Of a stretch of DNA of 64,000 nucleotides, positions 14,250-27,217 are shown piece by piece. The notes below the pieces were generated by a model. The model saw only the letters and a list, made by a program, of their open reading frames with translations. It had not been told where the DNA came from and searched no databases. The DNA comes from Crotophaga sulcirostris (Eukaryota > Chordata > Aves > Cuculiformes > Crotophagidae). Position 1 is the first letter of the stretch; each line of letters opens with the position of its first letter. Both the position numbers and the translations under genes were made by a program. The stretch is from contig VYZB01000040.1 in NCBI GenBank assembly GCA_013397455.1, forward strand, positions 918,253-982,252, given 5' to 3'.

Positions 14250-14851
14250 TCTATATTGTGTGTACGTTTTAAGAGAGACCAGCCCCACTTGTCTGGTCCA
14301 GCACTGAGGGCATCTTCCCAAGCAGGGACCATAGCAGGAGACTTCCCCAGACTCAGGCGTGGGCAAGGCAGAAGTCACTGCTCATGTCCAAAAATGCAGG
14401 GAGAAACTTCCCTGGGAGCATCCCTTCCCATACAGGGAGGGCTCCATGGCAGGTGACAATCTCACCACAGCACCTCCCCAGGGACGTGTGAGTTGCAGAA
14501 GACCGGGTCGAAACAAGACATCAGAAACCTGGTGGAGCTCGGCCTGGGAACAGCCTGTGGAAAGCAAAGCTGCTGATTTTCTCATTTTCCCAGCTTGACC
14601 TACCAATGGTGAAACCATCAAAGCAGGAGGTGCATTCCTGAGGTCTGACCCACTGCAGCAAAGTCAAAGAAAGGTTCCCACTGAACTCAATGGACACTGG
14701 ACTGCGGCCGCAACACTTACACAGAGCCAAGATTTATTTATTATTTTTCCCTATGGTTTTATCCAAGACTTCATCCTACCAGAGCTCTGTCTCATCCTGC
14801 AATAAGGAAGTCAAATTTGTCCTACAGAGTCATTTTTAACACAATAGATAA

Positions 14852-14930
14852 TCAAATATATATAGTTAGAAACATTACCAGTTATGTGTATATATATAAA
14901 ACACATATATAATATATATACATACAAATA
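14852..14930. repeat. TA/TG-rich low-complexity tract
   Basis: Interrupted TATATA/ACATATA repeats inside a longer AT-rich island (about 14.74-15.25 kb). Confidence 0.7.
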
Positions 14931-15659
14931 ACCTCTTAAACAAGAGGCCGGCATAAAAAATAATCAGAGTAAACACTGTAATAATTCTAATTATCCAACA
15001 TATTCTGCCTAACATATTTATTTTTAATGGTAGTCATTTTAATAGCTCTAAGGCCCTGAATTAGTCCAATATGTTCTTAACACCGTTCACTTTGAATAGA
15101 AATGTTAATGACTTTTCCAGAGGGTCCAGCACCCTGAATGAGCTTGCTGCATACCAGTATATTCTCCTTAACATGTTTGCTTTTAATAACAGGTTTAATG
15201 ATGCACTCCGGGCCTAATAACTGCGTTTAGTCACAAAGAGAACAACCAGCTACAAAGTACTTTCTCTAAAAACTAGGCTACAGGGGATTGCTGGGCCATT
15301 TCAAAGCCACAGCAGCCATCCTTTAATGTGCTTCTACGTATTTTGGCTCTGTCTGCACCCAGGCTGGGGATCTTGGCCACAGATGAGCAGCCCTGATGGA
15401 TTTTTTAGAGCAGGTTTTGGGGAGAAGTGGGGACCCCAAGCAGCAGCAAAGCCGTTCAGGGTGGACGACTGCTGCTGAATGCGACCTCCTCTCCTCCCAC
15501 CCAAAATGCTCAGAGGTTGAATTTGGAGAGGTGCACAGGGTGGCTTTCAAAGGAAGGTCTTCCCAGGCTCTGGCAGAGGCATCCGCGGCTCTCACTGACG
15601 TCGCCGGCAGAGACGTGCCAAGGGGGAGCACATTTCAAACATCACACCCACCACCCACT

Positions 15660-15715
15660 AAAAAAAAAAAAAAAAAAACCACCAAAAAAACCCAACAAAA
15701 ACAACAAAACCCCAA
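15660..15715. repeat. A-rich low-complexity tract
   Basis: A run of 19 A, then (A)n(C) mixtures. No retrotransposon body adjoins it on either side. Confidence 0.85.
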
Positions 15716-16073
15716 CTCCTACCCTTAGCTTTACAAGAGCTGGAAATACAACAAAATTAAGAGGCAGGTGGCAGCTGCTTTCTGCTTTCATGTCCAGATC
15801 AAGCCATACCTGTGAGCCCACAGCCCAGCCAGCCCCGCTCAGGTGTCTGCTCCTCAGGTGGGGCTGGGGACAAGCAGGACCCCCCAGGAACATCTCCCCC
15901 AGCAGAGAGCTGCTTTCAGCTCCCCCAAAAGGAGATTTGCCCAGCAGTGCAGCTGGCAGGGCTTCACTTCCCACGGCTGTGTCCAGACCTGTCTGAGCCC
16001 AGACCTGCGCCTGGACCTGTGAAATCTCAGGCATCGGGGAGATGCTCGGAGCCACCTCCGCAGCCTGTGGGTG

Positions 16074-16268
16074 TAGAATCAAAGAATTACTTGGTTGGAA
16101 AAGAGCTCTGAGATCAAGTCCAACCATACCTGTCCACTACTAAACCATAACCCTGAGCACTTCATCTACCTGTCTTTTAAACACCTCCAGGGATGGGGAC
16201 TCAACCATAGAATCATAGAATCGCTTGGTTGGAAAAGACCTTTGAGATCATTGAGTCCAACCGTACCG
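16074..16268 (-). mobile_element. Two tandem CR1 3' fragments
   Basis: Two minus-strand CR1 3' ends follow one another: 16074-16205 runs into the body (CACCTCCAGGGATGGGGACT), and a second copy begins at 16206 with a fresh CATAGAATCATAGAAT and is cut off after about 60 bp. This suggests one insertion beside or into another. Confidence 0.85.
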
Positions 16269-17908
16269 TAGGACCAGCTCAACCCATCTCTTCCCATCCT
16301 CAGTTTGAAAGGCCACCCCATGGGGTGTCACATACATCCCCAGTGCCTGGTAGGCCCCCAGCAGCCTGCGCAAACAGGGCTGGACAGGGACAACACACTT
16401 CTTCTCCAGCACAGGAGTATCCCAGGGTGTGTATCGCTCACCAAAAAACCTTACAGATGGTCCTAAATATAATTGCACCAGACTTCAGCTCCACTTGTAT
16501 GAAAAACACTTGCAAGGCTTGAACCAGCTCTGATTTGTATACCTTTTGCCCCAGGGCCCGAGCGAAATGGGGAGGGTGGAATCCAATAGTGTGTTGTGCA
16601 TAAAAAGATTATGCAAAAGATAACCTTATTGCTAATAATAACCCTGGAATCTGATCCTGTGAATAGGCCCTATTGAATATTTGAACACAGGCATTCCTCG
16701 GTTAGGTTTTTCTGCCTACAAATATTTTGCTTGAGTCTTCAAATACTAATCACAGAATTCAGACGGAGGCTTTTTATCTTCAAAGTGCTGCAGGAGAAAA
16801 AAAAAATAAATAATTCATTCATTAATCAAAGATAATTAAAGAGCACAAAATATGCTTTTTTTTTTTTTCCAAGCGTAGGGAGCCAACCAACACAGCATGA
16901 AGCCATTGCGGGGACTCCAAGCATCTCTCCCACCGGGAATGTGATTTTCCCAGAGCGGTGCCTGGGTAGCCTTGCTTGTTCCCAGCAGCTCCACTCAAGC
17001 TGTCTTCCTGACATGTGTTAGGCTGTATGTCTGCCACGCAGGAAATAGGGTTTGAAGCTCACAGCCAGGAGCAAAAGCTGAGATTGAGGCTTTAATGAAG
17101 CTGGGATTGAGTGGCTAGGGTGGTTCAGTGAAGCAGTAAATGCAAACACATTATCACCTGAGAGCTTGCTCCAATTTCACACCAATTAACTAGGAATGAG
17201 AGAGGAGGGCTGGGGCTGGCTGCAGAGATGGTTGATAATCCCGTGAATGGGCAGAAATGGCTCGAACGGGATGTGCTTGTGCCAAAATGAGTTTGTTAGA
17301 TAACGCCAGTCCGGGCAATTTTGTCTTGGGGAGTGAGCATGTCATTACTGGAGCTGCTTTTATTAGCAAATATTAAAAAAACATTTGCAGAAATACTGAT
17401 GCCCGTGAGGGAAGCAGGGGTGGAAAGTAATAAAGCAATAGCTGATTTTTTTTATTTCTCTGCCAATGCGTCACATCACGGCGGGGGAGAAGGGGCAAAG
17501 GGAGAGGAGGGCTGAGATGTGAAGGACTGCTGGTGCAAAGCCAGCAGATCATGAGGGGAAGATCCCATCCTCGAGGAGCCCCTCGGGATGCTCAGCTCTA
17601 GATTGGGGGTGGGTCTGACAATCTAATCCACTGTTTCCAGCTTTAGGTCTGAAGAAGGAGGGCAGAGCAGGTCCCCAAAACTCACCTTGGGGGCAGTGAT
17701 GGGACCCATCCCCTCCACCTGCACCCAGGAGCCAGCTAACCTTCACCACATTTTTAGTATTTGAGCTGTTTCCCTTTTTTTTTTCTTCTGGGATTATTTC
17801 CAGGGTAGGATTTAGAGCAGAAAAGGGGAAGAAACTTAGAGGGAGTGCTATTATATGGATTTCTATGGATTAAATACTAAAAAAAATTGCATTCTCACAT
17901 TACTCACG

Positions 17909-18010
17909 GTATCACAGTATCAAAAGGTTGGAAAGGACCTCTGAGATCATCAAGTCCAACCTATAAGCCAACACTAACACCAACCCATCATCTAAACATC
18001 TGCTCCATCT
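17909..18010 (-). mobile_element. CR1 LINE 3' fragment (variant tail)
   Basis: Starts ATCACAGTATCA and continues GGTTGGAAAGGACCTCTGAG. This is the subfamily whose octamers read ATACTGTG instead of ATTCTATG. Confidence 0.85.
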
Positions 18011-18482
18011 AAACATCTACTCCTTAGCTAACTGCTCGGTTCAGTGTCTATGAGCAACCAGCCTGGTCCTCTGAACTGCACCAGCCATGAGGCATCCTGC
18101 AGTCAGAGGATGAACTAGAGAGATTTCTTGTATTTAGATGAAATTTTGTCTTCATTTTAAAATGGTTCAGTGATAAAGAGGCTACTACAAATGCAAGGGC
18201 AAGAACCCCTTGCTGGGTTTCATGCTGACACCACAGGTTGATGATCTCAAGGAAAACTGTGGTTTGGGTTGTTTATCTCATTTGGGCAGGAAATATTTGA
18301 GAGACTGGGAGTTTCCCATGTCCTGCTGGAGAAGGTGCTGGGACAAGGCAGGGAATGCTCCGCATCCTCTTCAGCACAAAGCCCTCCAGTCACAGCACCA
18401 CACTCCACCATTGCTGCTCCGCCACTAAGCTGGTCCCATCCATCAGAGGGATCTGAATGAACCACTCATGAGCAGCAGAACC

Positions 18483-19168
18483 TTAGAATCATAGAATGGT
18501 TTGGGTTGGAAGGGACCTTAAAGATCATCTAATTCCAACCCCATTCACCTGGGCAGGGACACTTTACACAAGGTCAGGTTGTCCAAAGCCCCATCCAGCC
18601 TGGCCCTGAACACCTCCAGGGATGGGGCAGCCACAACTTCTCTGGGCCACCTGTGCCAGTGCCTCACCACCCTCACAGGAAAAAAATTTCTTCCTGATAT
18701 CTGATCTAAATCTCCTCTCTTTCAGCTTTAAACCATTCCCCCTCATCCTATCCCTGCACTCCCTGATCAAGAGCCCCTCCCCAGCTTTCCTGTAGCCCCT
18801 TTCAGTACTGGGAGGCTGCTCTAAGGTCTCCCTGGAGCCTTCTCTTCCCCAGGCTGAACAACCCCAACTCTCTCAGCCTGTCCTCGTATGAGAGCTTCTC
18901 CAGCCCTCTGATCATCTTCATGGCTTCCTCTGGACTCATCCCACCAGATGTGTATTTTTCCTGTGCTGAGGACTCCAGAACTGAATGCAGGACTCCAGGT
19001 GAGGTATCACAGGAGCAGAGCAGAGGGGCAGAATCACCTCCCTTCCCTGCTGGTCACATTTTTTTCGATGCAGCCCAGGACAGGGTTGGCCTTCTGGGCT
19101 GCAAGTGCACATCACCAGCTCGTGTTGAGGTTCTCATCCACCAGCACCCCCAAGTCCTTCTCCTAGGG
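18483..19168 (-). mobile_element. CR1 LINE fragment, about 690 bp
   Basis: Begins TAGAATCATAGAATGG and extends far into the 3' part of the element (CACCTCCAGGGATGGGGCAG, CCAGCCCTCTGATCATCTTC, CACCAGCACCCCCAAGTCCT). The longest CR1 copy in the window; no intact reading frame. Confidence 0.9.
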
Positions 19169-20384
19169 AGAGAAAGCTTAAACCATGGCAAAGCCTGGCT
19201 AGCAAATCATATTGGTGCCCTTGGGCATGAGAGTCTGTATGGGTTAACTCAGTACTCTAACACTGGGTGCTGAAGACACAATTCATTAGAGAACTGCAAG
19301 AGGCTGCAGCATTTTCAAAAGAGAAACCTGGTGTGCACAGATAGCCCTGGGGAAGGTCTGTGCCCCAAAAGGAGTTTTCAGCACTGTCCTGGCTCCTCTG
19401 CAGCAAAGTAGCACACTGGGACTCATGTTAACCCTGGAGCCAGCCTGACCTGCTCCCTGCAACGAAATAATTGCAAGAATGATGCAAACAGGGGAAAAAC
19501 GGTTGTCATGCTCCTCTCGCTCAATATTTAATTACTTCAGGCTATGAGAGGGACTGAGACACCTCCCTTTAACATCAGAAAATGTTTTCTCTGCTGATGG
19601 AGGATGGATAGACAGTGAGAGACCAGGAAAAGCCATAATATCCTAAAAAAACCCCAGGTTTGGTTCACTTCACTAAAACTTAAAGAGATTTCTGGGCACT
19701 GGATTCTCTGTGCCCTGCTATGAGTTAGGGTTTCAGCATCCTGCTCATTTCAGGAGTGTGTTACCTTCTGCATGGACTCAGGAAGGAGGTAAAAGCTGTG
19801 GCTTAAATCCCACAGCAAGAGCCAGCATCTCTCAAGCCTGGTGCTGGGAGATGCTCTCACCTCAGGAAGGTGGAGCAGAGCATCAGGGGACCCCTCTCCC
19901 CAGCTGCACCACCCATGAGAAGTGGGCACCTGCAGTCCTTCCCTCGTTGTGGCATGCAAACCACTCTCCCAGGCAGGACAAAGACTTCTAGGCAGCACAT
20001 CTCCCATATGGTACCCAATGGTGTTCCTAAACCATGGTGCAAATCCACAAGGCTCTTCCTGTCCACTCTCTCCAGCCTGTAATTATCTTAAAAGTGACAA
20101 TTAAGACTACTGAAAGGCTTGTGGTGGGTTTAGGGAGCATAACCCTGCTAATCCCCACAAGCATCCTGGAGGAGAGGAGGCAAGGAATTCCCAGGGGTTG
20201 GATGCAGGTGCTTTGCAGGGCAGGTGGGGGCTGAGTGGGGCTGCAGAGAATCGAGCTCAAGGCAAGGAGGTGGCAGCAACCCAGTCTCCAGCCAGTGGAA
20301 CCCCAGGAGTCACCTATGTGGCAGTGCCCAGGCTGGTGCCAAGGGCTGGGTGAGCTGCAAGACGGACCCCAGTTCCCATCATGA

Positions 20385-20467
20385 GTTGGTGTTAGTGTTG
20401 GGTTATAGGTTGGACTCGAGGACCTCAGAGGCCCTTTCCAACCTTGTAATACTGTGATACTGTGATC
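20385..20467 (+). mobile_element. CR1 LINE 3' fragment (variant tail)
   Basis: GGTTGGACTCGAGGACCTCA followed by TCCAACCTTGTAATACTGTG and a second ATACTGTG octamer. Same subfamily as the copy at 17909 but in the opposite orientation. Confidence 0.8.
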
Positions 20468-21453
20468 CCTGGCTTGAAGCTCCCCAGGGTCATGCAGAAA
20501 GTCAGCAGCAGAAAAAGACCCCATTCCCTAAAGCTACTCTTTCGCTGGAAGCTCTGATTGTAAATTTAAACAAAAAAAAAAAGTCATCTTTCTTTTCCAT
20601 GTCAGTCCAAGGTCTAGCACAGCAAGTCCTCTCCATCCTTTATGTCAGGTACCAAACTAATGCTGTGTTCATAGGCAGGCCCTTCTGCTTTCCCCATGCT
20701 CTACTGCATCACCCCACTGCTGTCTCATATTCACGCGCAAAGGGCTGTGCACACACCCACGATGCTCTCTGTTCAAGGAGCCCCAAAGCAAGAGCAAGGA
20801 GATGGGTAGCAAAGAATTGCCTGGAATATCACCATCCCATGCTCACTGCTTCTTAATTTTTCTTTACAGGAATGATTATTTTGGCTATTTTTCTTAAAGT
20901 CCCACCCTTTTGGAGCCACGTTATGTCATTCTCTGCTGTTTTCTTTAACAAGCAGTTTTTAACCTGTGCTAGGAACACTGAACAGCTCTTGGAGCCCCAA
21001 AATGTAGGGAACTAGAGAGAAAAAAAGAGAATACAAATTCTTTGTTCTGGGTATCTTGTGATCTTAAAGTGCACGGGGTGTTCTCAGGGGTGTCAGGGCA
21101 AGGAGAGAGCTACATAGGGCAGCTGCTGGCTCCTCTCTTCTCCAGCCCTCTTCCTCCAACAAGACAGCATTTTTCCTTCCCCCTGTATCACAGTTTTGTG
21201 ATATGGGTTTTTAAAGGTTTCCTACATTTCTAAATTTGCTTCCTTTCCCAAAGCTTAAATACAGTTTTAACCATTTGAACTAAAAATGAGTCATTTTGGC
21301 TTCAAAATATCTTTTTTGGTCTCAGATTTTAAAAAAAAATAAATCTGCTCAAAATCAACTCATTTTTGGTGGAACAAAGTCTTTAGTTAAAATTCAACAA
21401 ATACAAATTCCTCTTCAATTAGATGTTTAAATTCTGAATGCAAGCTAGCTTTA

Positions 21454-21513
21454 TTTTCCTCCTTTTTTCCCTCCTTTTTTTTTCTTTTCCCTTCTCACTT
21501 CTCTCTCTTCCTC
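21454..21513. repeat. Polypyrimidine tract
   Basis: Forty-three uninterrupted pyrimidines (21454-21496), then a further short C/T run; such tracts can adopt non-B structures. Confidence 0.7.
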
Positions 21514-23166
21514 ATTTCTAAAATGCAAATAATTGGCAAAAGTCCTCTTCTACTGCTGCTATCACTGCCAGCGCCGAAGATACTCCCAGCCCTGCACTGT
21601 CCTCACTGGGAAGGAGCTTACAGAGGGTTCTAGACCCCCTATCCTTTCTCCTGTGGGTACCCATTGTCTGTGTTGAAATCACAGGACAGACCCAACCACA
21701 AGGCTGAGGGGAGAGAAAAGCTCATGGCAAATCCAACCTTGGGTTGAAATGCCCCCAAGAGGGCCACGGCTGTTTTCTGGAATCAGAAGAGTCATGAAGA
21801 TGGAGAAACATCACTTAGAGGGGTCTGAAGGGCTGTGCTGCCCCAAATCAGGGACCCCTTTGCAGGCAGGCAATGCAGCTGCCTTATATTCTCTGTGTAT
21901 TTATTATAAGTACTCTACAGATCTCAGGTTATAAATGACACAAATGCATCCTTAAATGTTTCCATTCAAATAATATAAATATGTGCTGCTGTTGAACAAC
22001 ACAGTGAAGCTCTTCTGTGTGTCTTGACCACAGTGAAGTTCTTCACTGTTACTGCCTGTGGAGGAGCTGCAGGCTGACGTGTGGATTTGGGGTGACTGGC
22101 AGGAGCTGGCTCCACTCCCCCTGTGCCTCCTCTCTTCCCTCCTGTGCTCCCACACTCCCCACTGTGGCTGTGGAACAGAAATTTGCCTTTCAGAGTTCAG
22201 CTCCAACCAGGGCATCCCCTGGGCAAGCTGCACCTTCTCCCACTGCTTTTATAGGTGATACAGCCAACGTCACTTCAGATTGATTAACAGCAGCAGTGTA
22301 GATAAGTGAAGCACAGATACCTTTGAGGGCAGGAATAACATTGAGTGTAGGTGCTATTTGGCATCACAGGCATATCAGCAAATTTTATTCAAGAGTAGCC
22401 TTCCATCACATTAGGATCTAACTCTTTTATCTGCATTTCTAAATGTTTTTTTGTGCTGAGTTTCTATTTCAAGTCGACAAGGCAAGAGGACAGCAAGGCT
22501 GGTGGGAGCTCAGATTTCCCTCGGAAGTGCACCCGGTGCTGGGAGATTAATACTGACCACGGGAGAAGCATGGGGATGGGGATTTATGGTAGTGCCTGAT
22601 TTTTCACAGGAAGGGTGAAAAAAACCTGGGGAAAACAAGAAACAAGTGAGATGGACGGACTCCTATCTCCAGATCTTCAGATCGAGGTGTTCATTAAGCC
22701 AAGAAGTTGCTGGGCTCGATGAACGTGACAGGGTGATATTCAACGGCTTGTGGTGCACCAGAGATCAAACAAAGTGATCCCCCCTGCCTTTAAAATGTAT
22801 TAAGCTACAAAATCTTAAGGGCATATAAACTTACTTTGATTGCAGGGCTGGGATCCTGGAAGTCGCATTCCTTTAATTTCCTTGAGCTGGTTGCTTTCCC
22901 CGTGAAGAACATGCACAGGGTGGTGAGTTTTCAGTGGAAACTGGTTTTGCCTCATTTTCCACTTCTCTCCTGCTACAAGGAAAGAAGTGCAGAGATCCGG
23001 AGGCCTGCCTACCTCTTTCTATGCAGACAGAAAGGGCTGGGTGTCTGTGTTTAATTACAGCCTGAAAGAACTGCATTTAAAAGACAACAGCAAGCTATTT
23101 AATTAATACTTATCATTAGCACACATAGGAATGCCTAGCAGCAAATTGCAACAACAAAGCAACTCC

Positions 23167-23184
23167 TTTTTTTTTTTTTTTTTT
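23167..23184. repeat. T18 homopolymer
   Basis: Eighteen consecutive T. Confidence 0.9.
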
Positions 23185-23361
23185 ACCTTGCACTTGGGAT
23201 AAATTAATTTTAAAAATGAGTAAACAAATGATTTGCACCAGATTTGAGATTACTTTTGATGGAGTGGGAGTATTGGGACAGTAGGTATTACCCTAGGAGA
23301 ACCGAGATCTATAAGAGCAGGCTTTATAATCTCCAGCTCTCCTGGTCAAGCAGATTATCTT

Positions 23362-23390
23362 CATCCATCCATCTATCTATCTTTCTATCT
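23362..23390. repeat. (ATCC/ATCT)n microsatellite
   Basis: Short imperfect tetranucleotide repeat, CATCCATCCATCTATCTATC followed by a degenerate unit. Confidence 0.8.
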
Positions 23391-24019
23391 TGGCATTTAC
23401 ACTGTGCTCATCCCCATGTCTGAGCGCCTACTTGTCTTCATACCTGTCCATAAATTACACAGTGCCCCCAGGGCATTATAAATAGTAATTCAATTCCCAA
23501 ACCTTCAGAACACTCTTTTAAAAAATTGATGGATAATTCACTGTGCTGTGGACCAGCCCATAAAGGTAACACTGGAGCAGAATGATGTGACACCCTGGTC
23601 AGTGGAGGAAATGCCCCAAAATCAGTTCCTTGAGTGGGAGGGTTGGGATGGGCGACCATGAGTTGGAAGATGAGGATGGACATCATGGCAAAGCATGGGG
23701 GAAGACTGGACTGCTCTGCTGGTGGGAAATAGCATCCTCATCTTCAGCCCATTGGAGATTTGTACTATCTCCATGAATTTTAGCTCAACCAGCACTGTAG
23801 CCAGCCAATCAGCAAAAGTCCTCCTTTAATTAACAGCACACTTAATGGTATTGTTAATGGTTGGAGTGATGAACCACAGTGTGTGTCTTCTGTTGGTGTC
23901 TCTATGGGGTGCAACATCAGGTGACAACCAGTAGCTTGACGGCAAATGGCTTAAAGGGTACAGCAGACCTGTCCCATGCTGGGACAAGCACCCCACTCCC
24001 ATGTTGAACACACCAGCAG

Positions 24020-24083
24020 ATCACAGAATCACAGAATTTTTTAGGTTGGAAGAGACCTTTAAGATCATCAAGTCCAACTGTAC
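24020..24083 (-). mobile_element. CR1 LINE 3' fragment
   Basis: ATCACAGAATCACAGAAT, then GGTTGGAAGAGACCTTTAAG and AAGTCCAACTGTAC; about 64 bp remain. Confidence 0.8.
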
Positions 24084-25588
24084 ATGGCTACAGGACAGTA
24101 AAATGCTTTGGCACGTGTGAGCTCTTGGGTTGAAACCTCCAAGTGAACCATGGGGAACCCTTTTCCTCTATCCCAATACACTGCATTCCCATCCCAACAC
24201 ATGGCATATCCATCCCAATACAATACTTCCAGCTTGAGGTACTTAGGGGTTTGGAGCATGTCCCTCAGTGTGAAGGGTGTCCCAGCCTCCATGGGAACAT
24301 CCCTGGCAAGACGTGGGGCCCCTGTAGATGATGACCACTGGTTTGTGGGCAATGCTGTCTCCTAGGACGTGTGGGCAGGATGTGCTCAAGATGGGGAGCC
24401 TGAAACTGGATTTTTTTCTGGGGAAAATAGTGAGCAGTTGATGTATGAGATTAATTATTTCACAAGTCTGGCCTGAACAGTTTTGGACGGTGCAGAAGCA
24501 ATATTTCATTAACGCTGGGAACACGTCAAGCTGCCAGAGCTTGCAGCTGCCCATCAAATTATTGGGCAAGCAGGTATTGCCTTTCTGCACGACCTTCCTC
24601 CACATGTTTTCTATCTTTCCATCAAACAAAGCTGACCTTCCCTCTCAGCTGGGAAGAGGAGCAAGCAGAACCTCAAGAACCCCTTTGGAGCTGAAGTGGG
24701 AGCTCCTGGTGCTGGAACAGCTGGGGATGTCATGTTCCCGAGCAGGTGGTGGGACCCAGAATGCCCATCCCCACATCCTGGGCTCTTGGATTTCCACGTG
24801 TGGCCAAGCATTGCCCTCTGCGGGACCGGGGCTGCCCTGCAAGCTGAGCCTGTCTGTGCTCCCTGCGAGCCCGCTCCGGGTGTGAATCAGGATTTTCCTG
24901 CTGTGCTTGTGCCATGGAAATCCCAAAGTGAGATTTTTTTTGTAGTATCCTGCCCAAAACAGCGCATTTTGACTGGGAGAGAAGCAGCACCCTCACCCCG
25001 CAGGTGTATCCTCAGGGGTATTTGAGAATTAATCCCCCTTTCACCCCTCATGGGTGTTTCCTGCTGCCTTCCCACAGCAAGGCTGGACCCTTCACCCATC
25101 CGGCTGCTTCGACGGCAGTGTTGGGGTGTCTGCACCACTTTTCCTGCTTGCAGAACACGCCAGAGCTTTGGCAGGCAGCACCCCTCACCCCATCCTTCCT
25201 GGTGCTCTCTGGATGGGGGTCTGAGTCCAGCCTCTCCTTCTCCTACGTCCCCCTCCCCTTCTGATCCCAGCCAGCAAGCCGGATCTGCAACCTTTCACTT
25301 GGACGCAGAGCTGAGGGCAATTTCAGGCCTCTCCGCCTCGCAGGGTGTCTTAAGGTATGATTAAGAGCTGAATTACAACCAGGCAGCTGTCCCTGGCCGA
25401 GAACCACAAGATTTCAGGAGGCAGCTATTAAAGGCCGTGGAGTCCAACGATTATAACGTGCACATCAACAAAAGGGGCAGCAGATCTTGGGGGTCAAAAG
25501 GGATCATGGAGGTTTCTCATCAGCACCACCAGTGACTTGCTGCACAGCCCCTGCTCCTGGGGTTGCCATCCTTTGGGACAAGGAGTCC

Positions 25589-25668
25589 TTTGAGTTGGAC
25601 TTGATGATACTCTTGAGTCCTTTCTAACTCGGGTGGTTCTATGGTTCTATGATTCTATGGTTCTATGA
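25589..25668 (+). mobile_element. CR1 LINE 3' fragment with expanded tail
   Basis: GAGTTGGACTTGATGATACT is followed by four consecutive octamers of the GGTTCTAT/GATTCTAT type, more than the usual two. Confidence 0.8.
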
Positions 25669-26763
25669 CAAGGTTATTCCTGAGGATGAGGCTGTGTTGA
25701 TGCTTAAATAAGAGCTATTTTGATAGCCAGTTTGGCTCTTAAAGAGGGATGAACAATGGTCTCGTGAAGTCCTAGACCTTCCCTGGACCCCACCACCATT
25801 TTCCTCCCAGCTACTCAATCCATGCAAACAGATGAGCCATTCTAGTGTTAAAAACATCCAGCAACCAAGCACTGTGGGATTTTGCATCATTTTCAACTAC
25901 GCTGCTTCCCTCAGCCCCATCACCTGGGGCAGCCTCAGCCCCTGCCTGGGAGGAGGCACAGGGATGGAAGGAGATGGCATGGGGCCAGCTGCACCAGGGG
26001 AGTTGAGGAAAAGGCAGCCCAGGTGCCAGCAGGGCGGCTTGCAGCCCAGGGAAAGCTTCCCACTCTTCCCACACATTCTCCAATATCCCAGGCTGATTCA
26101 CCTCACAGAATTTACTTTTACCCTGCTAAATGCCACTAAACTTTCAAATTAATCCTCCCATTATGGGACTTGCTTTGATGTCAAGGGGGAATTTTTTTTA
26201 TGGCAAAGGGGGATTTTTCCTCCCTGGTGTAATTATTCCTAATTTTTTTCCCCTTTTTAGGCACAAGAGATTCCTGCCAGATGCATGACTTGTGGAGGCA
26301 GCTCCCACATGAAGTATTTATACATTTATATGTATATGATGGGAGCGTGGTACTGAAAGATCTGAAGTTTCAGGCAGAAGATAAGGGGAATTTCCCATTT
26401 CCTATTTATTTCAGTGGAAGTTGCCCAGGAAGAGTCTCCAGCAGGGCCAGGACCAAAAGCTGTGAGATACAACACTAGGAAATAACTCCATAAGATCAAC
26501 ATGTCCAGGAAAACATCTGTTGTTTAACTCTATCAACTGAGAAAGTTTCGATGCCTGAGAATGTTTAAATTATAGGGGTGGGTAAAGTGGATGCACTCCA
26601 GCCTTGAGTGTGTTTCCCATTGAGCATCTCAGGTGCTACTGGAATCACTGGGCTGAACGCCTCAGCATGGGGCCAGAATTGCTGGGTAATGCTCAGGAAG
26701 CTGGTAACTGTGGGTAGTACTAAGGGAGTTTTCTGAATAGCCAGTAACGAGGGAACAGGCGAG

Positions 26764-26769
26764 TTTATT
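26764..26769 (-). terminator. THNSL2 polyadenylation signal (AATAAA)
   Basis: A consensus AATAAA on the minus strand lies about 220 nt downstream of the THNSL2 stop codon. The 3' untranslated region would therefore run from 26988 to roughly 26745. Confidence 0.65.
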
Positions 26770-26988
26770 CAGAATTTCAATCACTTCTTACAAGCTACTA
26801 GGAAAAAGGAGATACAGTTGCAGAACTCTTTACTAAAAACATAGTGAAATGGTATATATAATTCATCAGGGTTCTTGCTAATAATTTCCTGCATGGAGAG
26901 CGTAGGCTCTTCTCCCAGCATAACACAGGACTCTCCTGGGAGTGGAAAATGGGCCGTGGGATGCACCAGCCAGCCGTGCCCTGGTAGC

Positions 26989-27217
26989 TCAGGTCTGCCT
27001 GACTCCCTGCCCAGGGATCCCCCGCCGCCGTGCCGTGGCTTCGATCTGCTCCCGCAGCACCTGTGCCCAGTCCTGCCCCTTCTCCAGGGGAGTGGACCTC
27101 GTTTCCATCCTTGTTAAGGCAGTGATTTCAGGGGGCAGCTGGGGAGCCAGGCCAGCTCGGAGCAGGGCATCCTGAAATTTGGCTGCGGAGGCTGGAGCCA
27201 AGCAACAGCGGGGAGTG
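26989..27217 (-). CDS. THNSL2: THNSL2 coding exon 8 (terminal)
   Basis: Encodes residues 406-481 and a TGA stop. It begins [15 protein letters not shown], which is nearly invariant in the family, and ends in a less conserved arginine-rich tail. Acceptor TTCCAG|C. Confidence 0.93.

Larger units (their letters stand above)
14250..17908. other. Gene-free stretch with AT-rich islands
   Basis: Holds low-complexity tracts, the CR1 pair at 16074 and AT-rich, non-repetitive islands at about 14740-15250, 16570-16760 and 17090-17480. These resemble conserved non-coding elements in composition only. No gene was recognised. Confidence 0.5.
19169..26763. other. Gene-free stretch between the CR1 at 18483 and the THNSL2 3' end
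   Basis: Contains three short CR1 tails, a polypyrimidine tract, a T18 run and otherwise unique sequence. Near 24165-24225 short CATCCCAATACA-like units recur imperfectly. No gene was recognised. Confidence 0.55.

Noticed and set aside
15660..15715. Long A tract as the tail of a processed pseudogene
   Set aside because: The upstream sequence does not resemble any known mRNA, and no target-site duplication was seen.
1..26700. FOXI3 or another neighbour of the mammalian locus in the left flank
   Set aside because: No forkhead-domain signature appears in any frame, so the gene, if present, lies outside the window.
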